Origin: Rhizobium sp. BT03
GTDB taxonomy: Bacteria; Pseudomonadota; Alphaproteobacteria; Rhizobiales; Rhizobiaceae
Direction: 5' to 3'
Assembly (NCBI RefSeq): GCF_030053155.1
Contig: NZ_CP125640.1
Location: 3,570,001 to 3,634,000, forward strand
DNA length: 64,000 nt
Made by a program: the position numbers and the translations under genes. Within the stretch, counting starts at the first letter, position 1; each line of letters begins with the position of its first letter. The notes under the pieces were generated by a model. The model saw nothing but the letters and a program-made list of their open reading frames with translations. It was not told where the DNA came from and made no database searches. Of this stretch, positions 11,348-20,715 are shown piece after piece.

Positions 11348-12100
11348 ATGGACGGGGTGATTAGCACCAGAGATAAAAAGACTAGAGGAAGCGCGGCGCG
11401 AAGAGGCGAAGCGGTTACTTGCGGGCCAGTCGGTATTATATACGGCGGCCAAGGGGATTTGGATTACGAGTTCCCGTTTTGCCGTTCGGGTGTTCGAAAG
11501 TTTCGCCGCGGTGAGGTGATTGCCGGCGCCGGTGACGCCGTCGACATGTTCGCCCGCGTCCAGCGCGGAATGGTGAGCGCAAGCACGCCGCTTGCAGATG
11601 GGCGGGAGTTCATCGTGGAAATCATTCCAAAAGGCGGCTTGATCGGCGAATTGGAGGTGCTGCGCAAGCAATCCCTCAGCCTGGAATATCGGGCCTCATC
11701 GGACTGCGAACTGCACTACTTCGATGGTCGTTTGCTGCGGGATCTGTGTGCGAACGATCCGCAATTTCAGGTGAAGATCCTGTCGAAGGCGCTGGCGCGT
11801 GTTTCCGAACTCGAGCTGCGGATCATTTCCAACGCCGGATCGAGCCTAAGGCAGAGATTGGCCCGGACGCTGCTGCGCCTTTCTGCCTTGTACAAAGTGG
11901 ATGCGCTACATAGCGGCGATGAGCTGATCATCTCCCAACATGACCTGGCCGCGACGCTGCCGGCGTCGCGCGAAAAGGTCAACCAGTGTCTGCGGCGCTT
12001 GCGCGAAAGCAAAGTGGTCGACGGCACGCAGGGCAAAATCCGCATTCTCAATCGGAAGGCGCTGGAAGCTTATGCCGAGGGTATGGAGTCGCTTGCTTGA
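11348..12100 (+). CDS. Crp/Fnr family transcriptional regulator, copy 1
   Basis: A 250-residue regulator with an N-terminal cyclic-nucleotide-type beta-roll (about 45-150; FRRGEVIAGAGD, IPKGGLIGELEVL). A dimer helix rich in Leu and Glu follows, and a C-terminal winged helix contains DLAATLPASREKVNQCLRRL. No cysteine cluster suggests an Fnr-type iron-sulfur centre. It closely matches the regulator at 21890-22627 along its whole length, most strongly in the DNA-binding part. The start is set by GTGGAG eight bases upstream, the same arrangement as in the copy. It lies opposite the inactive ExoY-like gene and probably controls exopolysaccharide genes. The ligand is unknown. Confidence 0.9.
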   Translation: MDGVISTRDKKTRGSAARRGEAVTCGPVGIIYGGQGDLDYEFPFCRSGVRKFRRGEVIAGAGDAVDMFARVQRGMVSASTPLADGREFIVEIIPKGGLIGELEVLRKQSLSLEYRASSDCELHYFDGRLLRDLCANDPQFQVKILSKALARVSELELRIISNAGSSLRQRLARTLLRLSALYKVDALHSGDELIISQHDLAATLPASREKVNQCLRRLRESKVVDGTQGKIRILNRKALEAYAEGMESLA

Positions 12101-12138
12101 GGGGCGCCTCGACAAAAGAATGCGGCAGCGAAAGCCTA

Positions 12139-12165
12139 CAAAACCCGCCGCCGGCGGGTTTTGTG
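12139..12165 (+). terminator. rho-independent terminator
   Basis: CAAAACCCGCC (12139-12149) pairs perfectly with GGCGGGTTTTG (12153-12163) around three bases. It lies between the regulator and the convergent glycosyltransferase and can serve both strands. Confidence 0.82.
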
Positions 12166-12201
12166 TTTGACGTGGTCGGAGCGGCTTCCCGACAATATAG
12201 G

Positions 12202-13224
12202 TTAGACTTCGCTTTCCGACGCATTCCTCCAGTATTTCCAGCCTTCACCCTGAATGAGCCCGTGATCGGAGAGATCCTTCCAACTTCGGTAGGTGCCGGT
12301 ATCGTCGCAGACGAAGTCATCCATATCCCTGCTCGAGGAATATACGGCATATTCCTCCGTGTGTTGGGATCGGTGCGCCGCATCGGCAACCTTGTGCACG
12401 AAGCTCGACAGGAACTTGAAATGCAGAAGGGCGCCGGATACGCCGAGCGCTCCGCGCATGTCGCCCAAATTCAGGGAAAGCGGCCAGACCTGATGCGATG
12501 ATTTGAGAAAAAGACGTTCACCCTCGATATAGACCAGAGGTATCTTGTTGAGCGCGGGGCCGTCCCAGAGCCGGTCGTGAAAATAGACCCGCCCGCGAAC
12601 GCCGCCCTTGATCCATATCGTCTCGTTGCGTTCGTCGAAATGCGCGACATAGCCGGATCGGTCGAAGAGATTGCAGACCTCGAGCGGATTGCGGCCGGGT
12701 TCGCATATGTTTTCGAGAACGGGATGCGGGCTGTACATGTCGATCATCACCGAGCGCAGCGAACGGCCGCCGGTGGAGCCGATATAGGCGGTCAGTTGAT
12801 CGATCGGCCGTGTGTCGCAATGCGGATAGACCAGGAACTCGTCGGCGTCGACATAGAGAACCCATTTCTCCTGGCAGTGCCGGTTGATGACTTCGTTGAT
12901 CCAATCGTTCCCGAATCTCGCCGCCTTGTAGGATCCGTGCGCAGAAAGAAGGGAGACATCGTCGAAGCCGGACAGCAATTCGGCCGTGCCATCGGTGGAG
13001 CCGTTGTCGATGCAGATGAAGTGCTCGAAGCCGAGATCGCGATAATACTGCAGGAAGAATGCCAGCCGGTGGCCCTCGTCGCGGATGACGCAGATGACGA
13101 CATGACGCGCCTGCTTGAGCCCGCTGCGCAGCAGGTCGTAGCGAACCTGCCGAGCCTTGAGCGAGCGGCGCAGGCGGGCTTTCGTATAGTGCGAAATACT
13201 GGCGGCGGAAGCCTTATAGCTCAT
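12202..13224 (-). CDS. glycosyltransferase family 2 protein (Glyco_tranf_2_4 type)
   Basis: A 340-residue cytoplasmic glycosyltransferase with a GT-A fold. HVVICVIRDEGHRLAFFLQY opens the nucleotide-binding region at about residue 41, CIDNGSTDGT follows, and VLYVDADEFLVYP holds the metal-binding Asp-Ala-Asp. C-terminal segments contain FHDRLWDG and HFKFLSSF. It lies about 100 bases after the GT8 gene on the same strand and probably shares its transcript. It is likely to add a sugar to the repeat unit or a substituent. Donor and acceptor cannot be read from sequence. Confidence 0.85.
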   Translation of the reverse strand: MSYKASAASISHYTKARLRRSLKARQVRYDLLRSGLKQARHVVICVIRDEGHRLAFFLQYYRDLGFEHFICIDNGSTDGTAELLSGFDDVSLLSAHGSYKAARFGNDWINEVINRHCQEKWVLYVDADEFLVYPHCDTRPIDQLTAYIGSTGGRSLRSVMIDMYSPHPVLENICEPGRNPLEVCNLFDRSGYVAHFDERNETIWIKGGVRGRVYFHDRLWDGPALNKIPLVYIEGERLFLKSSHQVWPLSLNLGDMRGALGVSGALLHFKFLSSFVHKVADAAHRSQHTEEYAVYSSSRDMDDFVCDDTGTYRSWKDLSDHGLIQGEGWKYWRNASESEV

Positions 13225-13325
13225 AGTCTGTCCCGAACATTCGTTGTGCTTCCGCCTGCAAATAGAGGGGCGACCGCGATGCCGAGATCAGTCACGCGGA
13301 TATTCGTCCTCAGGCGGACCATGCG

Positions 13326-14237
13326 TCACACGGCGTAATCGCCAACCAGCAGGCTCTGGACCCGCGGACTGGATCCATCCTTCTCGATTGCATGTTCGAT
13401 GCGCGCCCGCATCGACCGGTACTTATAGAGGAGCTTACGATCGAAGCTTATTCCGCGATACAGCGAGTGGTAAATCGGATGTGCTTTGCGCAGATCGACA
13501 TAGACTTGGCTTTCTCTATCGGTCCAAGGAAAGAAGGTGCCGTGCCACGGCTTCGGATGCGCCATATAATGGACGATCGACAAGGAGGACATGTTGACCA
13601 GATGAAGGAACTGCTTGGGAAAGTTCCAGCGGTTCGATATGAGGATGAGCGATGAACCGCAGACATAATTTAATGCGCCCTGATCATGCTTGCCCTCGCA
13701 GGCCTCGGGATTTCTAGCAAAAAGCTCAAGCGCCTCCTGTCCGATCCAGCCGTTGCGGTGGAATTTCAAGACCCCCGCGTTGAAATAGTGGCTGCTCTTT
13801 CCGGTGTCGAGGAAGTCATGGATCGCCGTGTAGTCGCGCGCCGCGAAAAACCTGCCCTCGGGCACAAAGGCATTTTCGAGCCTGCCGAGATCGCTGACGA
13901 TCTGCGTGTCCCCATCGAGGTAGATGATCTGGGTATAGTTGGCAGGCAGGATTTCGCAAAGGACGAGCTTGGCCATCGTGCTGACGCTGATCCGCCCCTG
14001 GAAATGTGATCCGTCGAGCTTGCCGAGCGAATCCTGCAGCGCTTCGGTCGCATCGATCAAGTCGACCCCGCTCGCTGCGAGCAGGGCTTTCAGCTCCTCG
14101 AAATTATCGAGATGTTCCGACATCAGGACACAGACATCGGTCGCGGGGCTTGCGAATTTCCGAGCCTGAAGCGCCGAGAGAATAGTCGGAAATGAATATT
14201 CGACATCCGTGACGTAGACGACGCACTGATTGTTCAT
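13326..14237 (-). CDS. glycosyltransferase family 8 protein
   Basis: A 303-residue GT-A glycosyltransferase of the GT8 group (retaining galactosyl/glucosyl transferases such as LPS enzymes). TQIIYLDGDTQIVSDL carries the Asp-Gly-Asp motif. YFNAGVLKF and HDQGALNYV are the family's later sugar-binding blocks, and IVHYMAHPKPWHG supplies the C-terminal His-x-x-Gly-x-x-Lys/His-type element. The ATG at 14237 has AAGGA seven bases upstream. The frame is open further upstream, but that part reads as random sequence. It heads a two-gene leftward unit with the GT2 gene. Confidence 0.86.
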   Translation of the reverse strand: MNNQCVVYVTDVEYSFPTILSALQARKFASPATDVCVLMSEHLDNFEELKALLAASGVDLIDATEALQDSLGKLDGSHFQGRISVSTMAKLVLCEILPANYTQIIYLDGDTQIVSDLGRLENAFVPEGRFFAARDYTAIHDFLDTGKSSHYFNAGVLKFHRNGWIGQEALELFARNPEACEGKHDQGALNYVCGSSLILISNRWNFPKQFLHLVNMSSLSIVHYMAHPKPWHGTFFPWTDRESQVYVDLRKAHPIYHSLYRGISFDRKLLYKYRSMRARIEHAIEKDGSSPRVQSLLVGDYAV

Positions 14238-14545
14238 GTCCTCATCCTTCCGATCGTTCGCAACAGGGATGAATCGCCGTCGCCTTCCAAGTCGAGGGAA
14301 CTGTTGTTGATTGAGCCGAAGGGCCTGTCGTATGAAAGCCCAGTCCGGTATATATTGCCGAGATGCAGTCTTGGCCGTTGGCTTATCGGCATCCGGCTGC
14401 CGGCGGTTTTCGTGTGTTTCATTGCTGAGATATTCACCATGAAGAATGCCCTGCCTGCGATGAGGCTGCGTTTCGATATCTTCTTCCCCGGCACGACGAT
14501 GGGGGCCGAGGCGCATGTCGGGATACGGACAGACGAGGTATTCGG
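14238..14545. other. intergenic region, GT8 / ExoX-like copy 2
   Basis: About 308 bases between divergently transcribed genes. Both promoters must lie here, but no clear consensus, operator or RNA is visible. Confidence 0.4.
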
Positions 14546-14842
14546 ATGCTGATCACCGCGCTGATCGCCGCCGTGATTTCGATAGCTGCCGGTGCTTGCA
14601 TCCGCGCTTGGGCTTTCGCAGTCTTTGCATTGCTTGTGGCCATCGGCTTCGGCGGGGTGGTTTTCGTGGACGGTTCCTCCGCAGTTGCGGCGATCGGATC
14701 CGGCATCGCTATCCTCGTGCTGATGGAGATCGGCTATCTGACGGGCGTCTTCCTGTCGGGTGTCCTGCGGCGCAATGCCAGGCTGCGGGAGAGCAATTCC
14801 GCAGGCAATGTTTCTGCCGCCAGCGAGCGTCAGCAGGGCTGA
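14546..14842 (+). CDS. ExoX-like small inner-membrane protein, copy 2
   Basis: A 98-residue hydrophobic protein, paralogue of the product at 9898-10197 (shared SIAAGACIRAWAFAVFAL region and LVLMEIGYLTGVF). Two or three membrane helices are followed by a short polar tail with Arg residues. GAGG seven bases before the ATG supports the start. It lies inside the exopolysaccharide locus and faces the convergent Wzy-like gene 50 bases away. By analogy with ExoX it may hold down polymer synthesis by acting on the ExoY-type transferase. That is inference from size, topology and position. Confidence 0.65.
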   Translation: MLITALIAAVISIAAGACIRAWAFAVFALLVAIGFGGVVFVDGSSAVAAIGSGIAILVLMEIGYLTGVFLSGVLRRNARLRESNSAGNVSAASERQQG

Positions 14843-14892
14843 CATTGAGGCTGCGACAGGCCACCATCCATGACGAAAGTCCTGAGCGGGCG

Positions 14893-16359
14893 TCATCGCG
14901 TTGCAAACATCGGCGCTCTCATTCGAGATGCCGATGCCTCCAGGCGCTGGTTCGCAGGCGATGAGGCCGCCCGATGCCGTGGGGCATAAGGTCCGGCCAG
15001 GCAGCCCGCGGCCAGCCCCGCCGAGGTGCTGAACAGCAAGCCGAGATCCGTGCCGCTGCCTGATATCGCCGCGGAGCCGATCTGTGCAATGGATGCCATC
15101 ACGGCGGCGATTCCGATCGCATGGGTCTCGCGGTCGCCAAATTTGTACCGGCCGGCTGCCCTCACCAGGCTGTAGACGAAGACGGCGAACAGGACGGTGC
15201 CGGTCAATCCGACATTGGACAGCAATGCAGCGATGAAACTGGAGGCTCGAACCGTGCCCAGTCCGGCGCCAAAAGTGGCGGTATCGACGAATGCGATCAG
15301 TGCCAGCGTGTTCCAAGCGGTGCGCTCTTCGCCGGATTGCGATTGGAGCTTGTCCGATACGGTGGTGGTCAGGAGGCCGGCGATGGAATTCCATGCATCG
15401 GGGACAAGGCTGAGCGCGGTGATGGCGCAGGGGATGAAAAACAGCGTGATCGCAAGGAAAGTCACGTGCGGGGTCGTGGCGGGACCGCCGACCAGTCGTT
15501 TCAGGCAGAACAGCACGAACATGCAGACAATAAAGGCGCCCGCGACATAGGCGGTTGTCGAGGTGCAGAACACGATGGTGGGGCCGATCAGAAGCGTTGC
15601 CAACCCAGCCATACGGCTTTGGACGCGCTCCAGCCAAAGCATGAGCGTGAAGGCGAAATAAGCCAGTGCGACGGCGCCGTACATGCTCGCTTCGGGAAAG
15701 GGGCCGACGATACGCTTGAAGCCGTGGATGGTCTCGGCCGTATGCATCGTATAGTTCGCATTTCTGATGATATCGAGCACATGGGCCTGGCCGATCTGGA
15801 ACGTTGCGAGGTCGATCAGCGCGAAGGCAAAACAGGCTATCGACGCCACGATCAGCTGCTGTGCGATGAAGCGGCCATAGCCGAGCCGGGCAAGCCCGGC
15901 GATGACGGCGAAGCAGGCGAGGTCGCCGAGCAGGTAGACGGACTGGCTGAGATTGGACGAACCCGGGGCCAGTGGAGCCGCGACCGTCGACATCATCCCC
16001 GAGGGATCTCTGGCGGAGGAGTAAACGAGGGTCGCGCCGGCAAAGATACGGGGTAAGAAGAAGGACGACACCACGGAAAACAGGATGTAGCAGGCAAACC
16101 AGAAGCCAGGCCCCGGATAGGCGATGCTGGCGAGCATCGCCTGCGTCTGAACCGGGCGCAGCAGGGCCGTCATGACGAGAAAGAGCACCAGAAGATGGCT
16201 CGGCTGGATGCTGCTGCCGCCGAGCGCCGGCAATTGCAGAGCCGCTGCGGCTCCCAGCAGCGTCGAAAGGCAAAGGGCGGTGATGGCAAAGCGCGCGCCG
16301 TTGAGCATGCTGAGCACGCCAAGCAGCAAAACCATGAAACCGATCGGCTCTATCGACAT
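14893..16359 (-). CDS. O-antigen/exopolysaccharide polymerase-like membrane protein (Wzy/ExoQ type)
   Basis: A 488-residue protein with about eleven membrane segments and a large loop in the C-terminal half (LQSQSGEERTAWNTLAL, then GAGLGTVRASSF), the arrangement of Wzy polymerases. These join lipid-linked repeat units on the outer face of the inner membrane. Sequence identity among Wzy proteins is low, so topology and position carry the call. It is the last gene of a leftward unit after the OPX exporter (125-base gap), glycosyltransferase, co-polymerase and ExoY. The C-terminal 30 residues are polar and unremarkable. Confidence 0.78.
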   Translation of the reverse strand: MSIEPIGFMVLLLGVLSMLNGARFAITALCLSTLLGAAAALQLPALGGSSIQPSHLLVLFLVMTALLRPVQTQAMLASIAYPGPGFWFACYILFSVVSSFFLPRIFAGATLVYSSARDPSGMMSTVAAPLAPGSSNLSQSVYLLGDLACFAVIAGLARLGYGRFIAQQLIVASIACFAFALIDLATFQIGQAHVLDIIRNANYTMHTAETIHGFKRIVGPFPEASMYGAVALAYFAFTLMLWLERVQSRMAGLATLLIGPTIVFCTSTTAYVAGAFIVCMFVLFCLKRLVGGPATTPHVTFLAITLFFIPCAITALSLVPDAWNSIAGLLTTTVSDKLQSQSGEERTAWNTLALIAFVDTATFGAGLGTVRASSFIAALLSNVGLTGTVLFAVFVYSLVRAAGRYKFGDRETHAIGIAAVMASIAQIGSAAISGSGTDLGLLFSTSAGLAAGCLAGPYAPRHRAASSPANQRLEASASRMRAPMFATR

Positions 16360-16484
16360 GCTTCAGATCCCACGCCGGAGGGCGAGCGGCGGAAGCATCG
16401 CTTTTGCCGAAAAGCGGCGTCCATCTTTCGGCGGGATGGGCAAGGCGAAAGCCGCCCGCTGTCGTCGATGATCACAGCCGTCTC

Positions 16485-17864
16485 CTAATTCGATCCTGAC
16501 TGGGAGACCCAGCCGGGAGCCGGGCGATTGTCCCCGGCCACATCGGAAGACGGGACCGTCGAGCTCTGTTTCTGCGGTGCAGTCTGCGGCGGCGAAGCTG
16601 GCGTCTGAAGGTTGGTATCCAAACCGACCTCGATAAGATCGTGCGGCAGCAATGCGGTTTGCTCGTCCGCCACGATGCTGCGGGAGGTTCCGTCGTCGTT
16701 GCGGCGCACGATCCGGTAATTCTTCTGCGCCCTGCCGAGGCCCGGCGCCTCCGTGTTGATCTGCGCGAGTTGAGCGTCATAGCCGGCCTGTTCGCCCAGA
16801 AGCTGGGCCACCTGGATGTCGATCGTCGCCCTGCCGATCGCGAGATTGACCTGGTTCAGCAGGTCCTGGTTTTCGCTGTTCTGCCGGTTGACGATGTTGA
16901 TCTTGGAACGGTCGGCCTCGCTGAGGCCCTGGCGCGCCGTGGTCAGAGCGACTTCGAGATCGATCAGTGTGCCTTGTGCATCCGCAACCCAGCGGTCGAC
17001 CGAGACCTGGCGCGAATTGCTGACTAGGCCTTTGCTCACCAGGCTGTTGACATTGTCCAGTTCCTTCTGGGCAAGTTCGATCTGCCGTTTTTGTGAACTG
17101 ATCTTGGCCTCCAGCGACTCGGCCTGCTGGCCATAGAGGCGGGTGAGGTCGTTCGCCGCTTCGATCTGGCTGGCGATGTCGACGCGCCGCAGCCGCATCA
17201 GGTTCAATTCCTGGGCCTTCAGCTTGTCCACGTCGGGTGTTCCCAGGAGTTCGGCGGGGATTTCGAAACTCTGCTCGCCGGCGATCTCGGCTCGCAGCCG
17301 CGCCTGCCGCATCAACAGATCGCGCCGGTTGAGGGCGGCCGTTCGGTAGGCGCCGGCAGCCTGGATCCGGTCGCGTTCGAAATAGGTATTGTCTTCGCGT
17401 TCCCGCAGGAAGCCGCCGGCGATGCTGACGGCCTTCATGACAGTCATGTTGGGCTCAAAAGCATAGCGGCCGGGGGTCTGCACGGTTCCGGTGACGAAAA
17501 TCGGCGCATGCTCGGCGATCTCCAGGGCGATATACGGCTTGCCCGGAAGTGCGGACTTTTCGGCCAGCGCGCCGGCAATGGCATCGGCAAGTTGCTCGGT
17601 CGTCTTTCCATTCGCCTGCAGGTGGCCGGCGATCGGGATCGACAGATTGCCGGCATCATCAATGGTATAGACGCCATCGAGAGCCTCCCAGCTGGCATAG
17701 CGGGAATCCGATGACCGCCATTCGACGACGCGCAGCCTGACCTTGTCTTCCGGCACGAGAGTGAATGTTTGCGCGTGAGCGACGCTCCAGCCGGTCAGGC
17801 AGCAGAATGCCAGCAAGGCGAGTGCGGCGGAGACGAGGCGATCGAACAAGGATGTAGGCTGCAT
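16485..17864 (-). CDS. polysaccharide export protein, OPX family (ExoF-like)
   Basis: A 459-residue periplasmic/outer-membrane export protein. A signal peptide (about 1-31, ending SVAHAQ) is followed by the polysaccharide export domain (VPEDKVRLRVVEW, GVYTIDDAGNLSIPIAG). Next comes an SLBB-like segment (PIFVTGTVQTPGRYAF), then a long coiled-coil hairpin (about 180-400), as in rhizobial ExoF. No lipobox Cys is seen at the cleavage site. The ATG at 17864 sits four bases after the upstream stop, with GGAG overlapping that gene's end, so the two are coupled. It works with the co-polymerase to move polymer across the periplasm. Confidence 0.87.
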   Translation of the reverse strand: MQPTSLFDRLVSAALALLAFCCLTGWSVAHAQTFTLVPEDKVRLRVVEWRSSDSRYASWEALDGVYTIDDAGNLSIPIAGHLQANGKTTEQLADAIAGALAEKSALPGKPYIALEIAEHAPIFVTGTVQTPGRYAFEPNMTVMKAVSIAGGFLREREDNTYFERDRIQAAGAYRTAALNRRDLLMRQARLRAEIAGEQSFEIPAELLGTPDVDKLKAQELNLMRLRRVDIASQIEAANDLTRLYGQQAESLEAKISSQKRQIELAQKELDNVNSLVSKGLVSNSRQVSVDRWVADAQGTLIDLEVALTTARQGLSEADRSKINIVNRQNSENQDLLNQVNLAIGRATIDIQVAQLLGEQAGYDAQLAQINTEAPGLGRAQKNYRIVRRNDDGTSRSIVADEQTALLPHDLIEVGLDTNLQTPASPPQTAPQKQSSTVPSSDVAGDNRPAPGWVSQSGSN

Positions 17865-17868
17865 TGGT

Positions 17869-18831
17869 CTATCTCCGTTTCGTTGCGATCGACGGCGAAG
17901 GCATCTCGCGCGGCGACGGAGTGCCGAACTCGAGAATGCGGGACGGAGAGGCGCGGCCGACAAGAAGATCGGACAGCGCCAGCAAATTGCCGTTCAAACG
18001 TCCCCACCGGTCGATCAGGCGGTCCTTCAACAGGGCGCCCGACATATTTGCCAGGATGTTGCGGCCGATCTGCGCGATTGCACGGCCTTTCGACATCGTG
18101 CCCTTGCGGATCAGGTAGACAGGATTGGCGACCTGCGAATAGCCGAGCCTTCGGCCGGGCTGGCGTCCGGATCTGACGCCGAGATGCACGCCGCGGGCGC
18201 CTTCGACGTGCACGGACCGGCCGTGGCGGGCGATGGTCCTGCTGAAATCGACATCCTCGAGCCAGCCGTAAAGCGGCAGCTGCTCGTCGAAGGTCAGGGC
18301 GTGCTCGATAACCGGCGCAAGGCGAACCGCCATGTTGCATCCATAGGCGTTGTAGATATCCGCCACACGTTCGGCGGTTTCGCCGGCCGTCTCGAGAACC
18401 TCCAGGGCCTTCGGCATGCTGAGGCCCCCGTCGAGGACGCCGTCGGCCAGCACCTCGCCGGTCGCGATTGCCACCTCTGGCTTTGTTGCAAAGACGGCTG
18501 CCATGCGCGCCAGGAAAGTCGCGGCGGGAATGAAGTCGTCATCGAGGAAAATCAGAACGTCTGTATCGGCCGCCGCGGCCTGGATGATCCTGTTGCGCTG
18601 GGCGGTCAGGCCGCGGCTGCCGACGATGATTTCCACATCGCGGCGGCCGGCGAGCCCGGCGGCATCCTCGATGACAGGCACGCAGACGATGAGCCGTTCC
18701 GCCTGGTCCGGCAGGCCGGTGAGATAGTCGATCGTCTCCCGCAGTATCGAAGGGCGCCCCGCCGAGGCGATCCCCAAGGCAATCCGCAATGGACGGTCCT
18801 GTCTTGCTGCTCCTGCCGAAGGTGAGATCAT
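17869..18831 (-). CDS. glycosyltransferase family 2 protein
   Basis: A 320-residue GT-A glycosyltransferase. RIALGIASAGRPSILRETI starts the nucleotide-binding fold at about residue 16, RGLTAQRNRII follows, and VLIFLDDDFIP holds the Asp-rich metal site (about 93-103). EQLPLYGWLEDVDFSR is the acceptor-side acidic motif. Its ATG overlaps the co-polymerase stop (ATGA at 18828-18831) and its stop is four bases from the OPX start, so three genes are translationally coupled. It builds part of the repeat unit; the sugar is unknown. Confidence 0.87.
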   Translation of the reverse strand: MISPSAGAARQDRPLRIALGIASAGRPSILRETIDYLTGLPDQAERLIVCVPVIEDAAGLAGRRDVEIIVGSRGLTAQRNRIIQAAAADTDVLIFLDDDFIPAATFLARMAAVFATKPEVAIATGEVLADGVLDGGLSMPKALEVLETAGETAERVADIYNAYGCNMAVRLAPVIEHALTFDEQLPLYGWLEDVDFSRTIARHGRSVHVEGARGVHLGVRSGRQPGRRLGYSQVANPVYLIRKGTMSKGRAIAQIGRNILANMSGALLKDRLIDRWGRLNGNLLALSDLLVGRASPSRILEFGTPSPREMPSPSIATKRR

Positions 18832-20594
18832 GACTCTATTCTCTTCGGTGCATGGTTGATGATCGCGCCGACGATCTCGGCGCCGACATTGCGCATGGTC
18901 TCGATGACGCGCACGGTATCGTCGATCGAGGTGTGCCCATGCGAGGTGACCACGAGGACGCCATCCAGCTCCGGTGCGATCGCATTGGCATCAGGCGAAG
19001 TCGAGAATGCGGAAATATCGACGAATATGGCGTCGAATTCCTTTTTCAGGTCGGCGAAGCTCAACTGCGTGCGACGGGAACTGAGACGAACGGCCGGCGT
19101 CACTGCTTCCACCTTGCCGAGCGGCAGGAATTTCAGGGTCGGGGTGAGGGGCAACGCCGCCGTCTGGATCAGCTCGCCATTGTCGAGAACATCGACGAGA
19201 CCTGCGGATGTATGAGGCGCGATCGATTTGCTGAGCGAGGATGTCTGCGCAGCCGCATCGATCAGCAGCGTGTGCGCGCCTGAAAGCGATGACAGCACCG
19301 CCAGTTCGCATGCAATGGTCGATGCGCCGCTGCCGGGGTCGACGGCGACGATCCCGATGACGACGCGGCGCTTGCGGCGAAGACCGACGATGGTTGCGCT
19401 CAATTCCGCCATGCCGGGAAGAACAGGATAGGCGGCCGTATTGCCGCTGTCCGTGCCGGCGGCGAGGAAGCGGGCAGGATGCCCGGTCCGGTTCTGCTTC
19501 GATCTTGCCAGCAAGGTGACGATGGACACTCCGCCGGCATCCGCGATCTGCTGAGGACGGACGATCCGGCGGTCGCTGGCGTGCCTTATCATGGCGAGCG
19601 CCATGCCGACGCCGAGGCCGACCGCCCCGGCAAAGGCGATGATGAGCGTGCTGCGCGGCCTTGCCTTCGAAAGAGGCAGTGTGGCCCGCGAGACGATCGT
19701 GGCGTCGGAGACGGGGTAGGTTATGCGCTGTTTGGCTTCGGTAAGCTGGGTCAGCGTGCTTTCATAAAGGGTGCGGCGGGCATCCGTCGCGCTCTGCAGC
19801 TCCGCAAGCTTGAACTGGTCGCGCGGATTGCTGTTGAATGTGTTCAGGGCGCTGGAGGCATCGGCTAGCCCGCGCTGCTGCTCCCTGATGAATTTTTCCA
19901 GCCAGTCGCTATATTGGCGGGAAGCATCGGCCTTCATTGCGATATTCTTCTGGATATATTGCCTGGCGAGCGTATCGGCGATGGCGACGGCCTTCTGAGG
20001 GCTCGATGCTGCAGCCGATATCTCGATGATCGTCGAACTCCCGATCCGGCGTATGTCCATCATGCTCTGCAGCGTGGCGATTGCCAGGTCGTGGAGCCGT
20101 TCCTCCTCTGTGCGCGGTCTGGGCGGCGTTTCACTCGTTCGCATGCCTGCCGCGTCCTGCCCCGTATCCACTTGAGCAGAAATTCCCAGAAGCCACTCCT
20201 TCGTCTTGTCGAGCAGCGAAGGTTTCCAATCGACAAAGTCGGGATCGCTATCAAGATCGAGCGCTCTTACCGTCCCGCCGATGACATCGCTCGATCGGGC
20301 AATCTCCAGCTGCCCTTCTATGAAGGCGTCTTCCGCGAAGGCTCTTTGAGCCTCGGAGCTGTTCACCTGGGGGAAGATCACAAGTTGCGTGGTGGCAACG
20401 TAAGTCGGCGCGGCGGTGATAAGGTAGCTGCCGGCCATTGCAAGAAAGGCAAAGGTCGTGGCCACGATCCATAGCCAGCGCATTCTGAGAAAAAAGAGCA
20501 TGTCCCGCAGGGTCAGCGGCGCGTTCCCGCCAGCGGCTGCGGCGGCAGGCAGGGATAGGGGGGAAACACCGCTGAAGATCGTGCTTGAGGTCAT
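18828..20594 (-). CDS. Wzz/ExoP-type polysaccharide co-polymerase with degenerate kinase domain
   Basis: A 588-residue inner-membrane chain-length regulator. TM1 is at about 39-61, followed by a periplasmic coiled-coil region with the Wzz motif, a proline-bearing pre-TM2 segment (ATLPLSKARPRS) and TM2 at about 315-337. A cytoplasmic BY-kinase-like domain follows. The Walker A equivalent reads DPGSGASTIA (419-428), with Ala424 in place of the essential Lys. Walker A' (LLIDAAAQTSS) and Walker B (AIFVDISAF) are also weakened, and there is no tyrosine-rich tail. It is therefore a co-polymerase without likely kinase activity. It follows the ExoY gene by 121 bases and is coupled to the next glycosyltransferase. 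Confidence 0.88.
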   Translation of the reverse strand: MTSSTIFSGVSPLSLPAAAAAGGNAPLTLRDMLFFLRMRWLWIVATTFAFLAMAGSYLITAAPTYVATTQLVIFPQVNSSEAQRAFAEDAFIEGQLEIARSSDVIGGTVRALDLDSDPDFVDWKPSLLDKTKEWLLGISAQVDTGQDAAGMRTSETPPRPRTEEERLHDLAIATLQSMMDIRRIGSSTIIEISAAASSPQKAVAIADTLARQYIQKNIAMKADASRQYSDWLEKFIREQQRGLADASSALNTFNSNPRDQFKLAELQSATDARRTLYESTLTQLTEAKQRITYPVSDATIVSRATLPLSKARPRSTLIIAFAGAVGLGVGMALAMIRHASDRRIVRPQQIADAGGVSIVTLLARSKQNRTGHPARFLAAGTDSGNTAAYPVLPGMAELSATIVGLRRKRRVVIGIVAVDPGSGASTIACELAVLSSLSGAHTLLIDAAAQTSSLSKSIAPHTSAGLVDVLDNGELIQTAALPLTPTLKFLPLGKVEAVTPAVRLSSRRTQLSFADLKKEFDAIFVDISAFSTSPDANAIAPELDGVLVVTSHGHTSIDDTVRVIETMRNVGAEIVGAIINHAPKRIES

Positions 20595-20715
20595 GTCGTC
20601 CTAGTCCAAAATGGCGAGATTACGGAGCAACGAGGTACTGGCAGCTTGGAGGGGACGGGGAGAGCAGCGTATCTTCCGACTTCGGGCAGGATCGGCAGCT
20701 CTCTCATTTGAATGC

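Noticed and set aside
14234..16273. 679-codon minus-strand frame
   Set aside because: Overlaps the Wzy-like gene in another frame and is Arg/Pro/His-rich. The Wzy frame has proper membrane segments.
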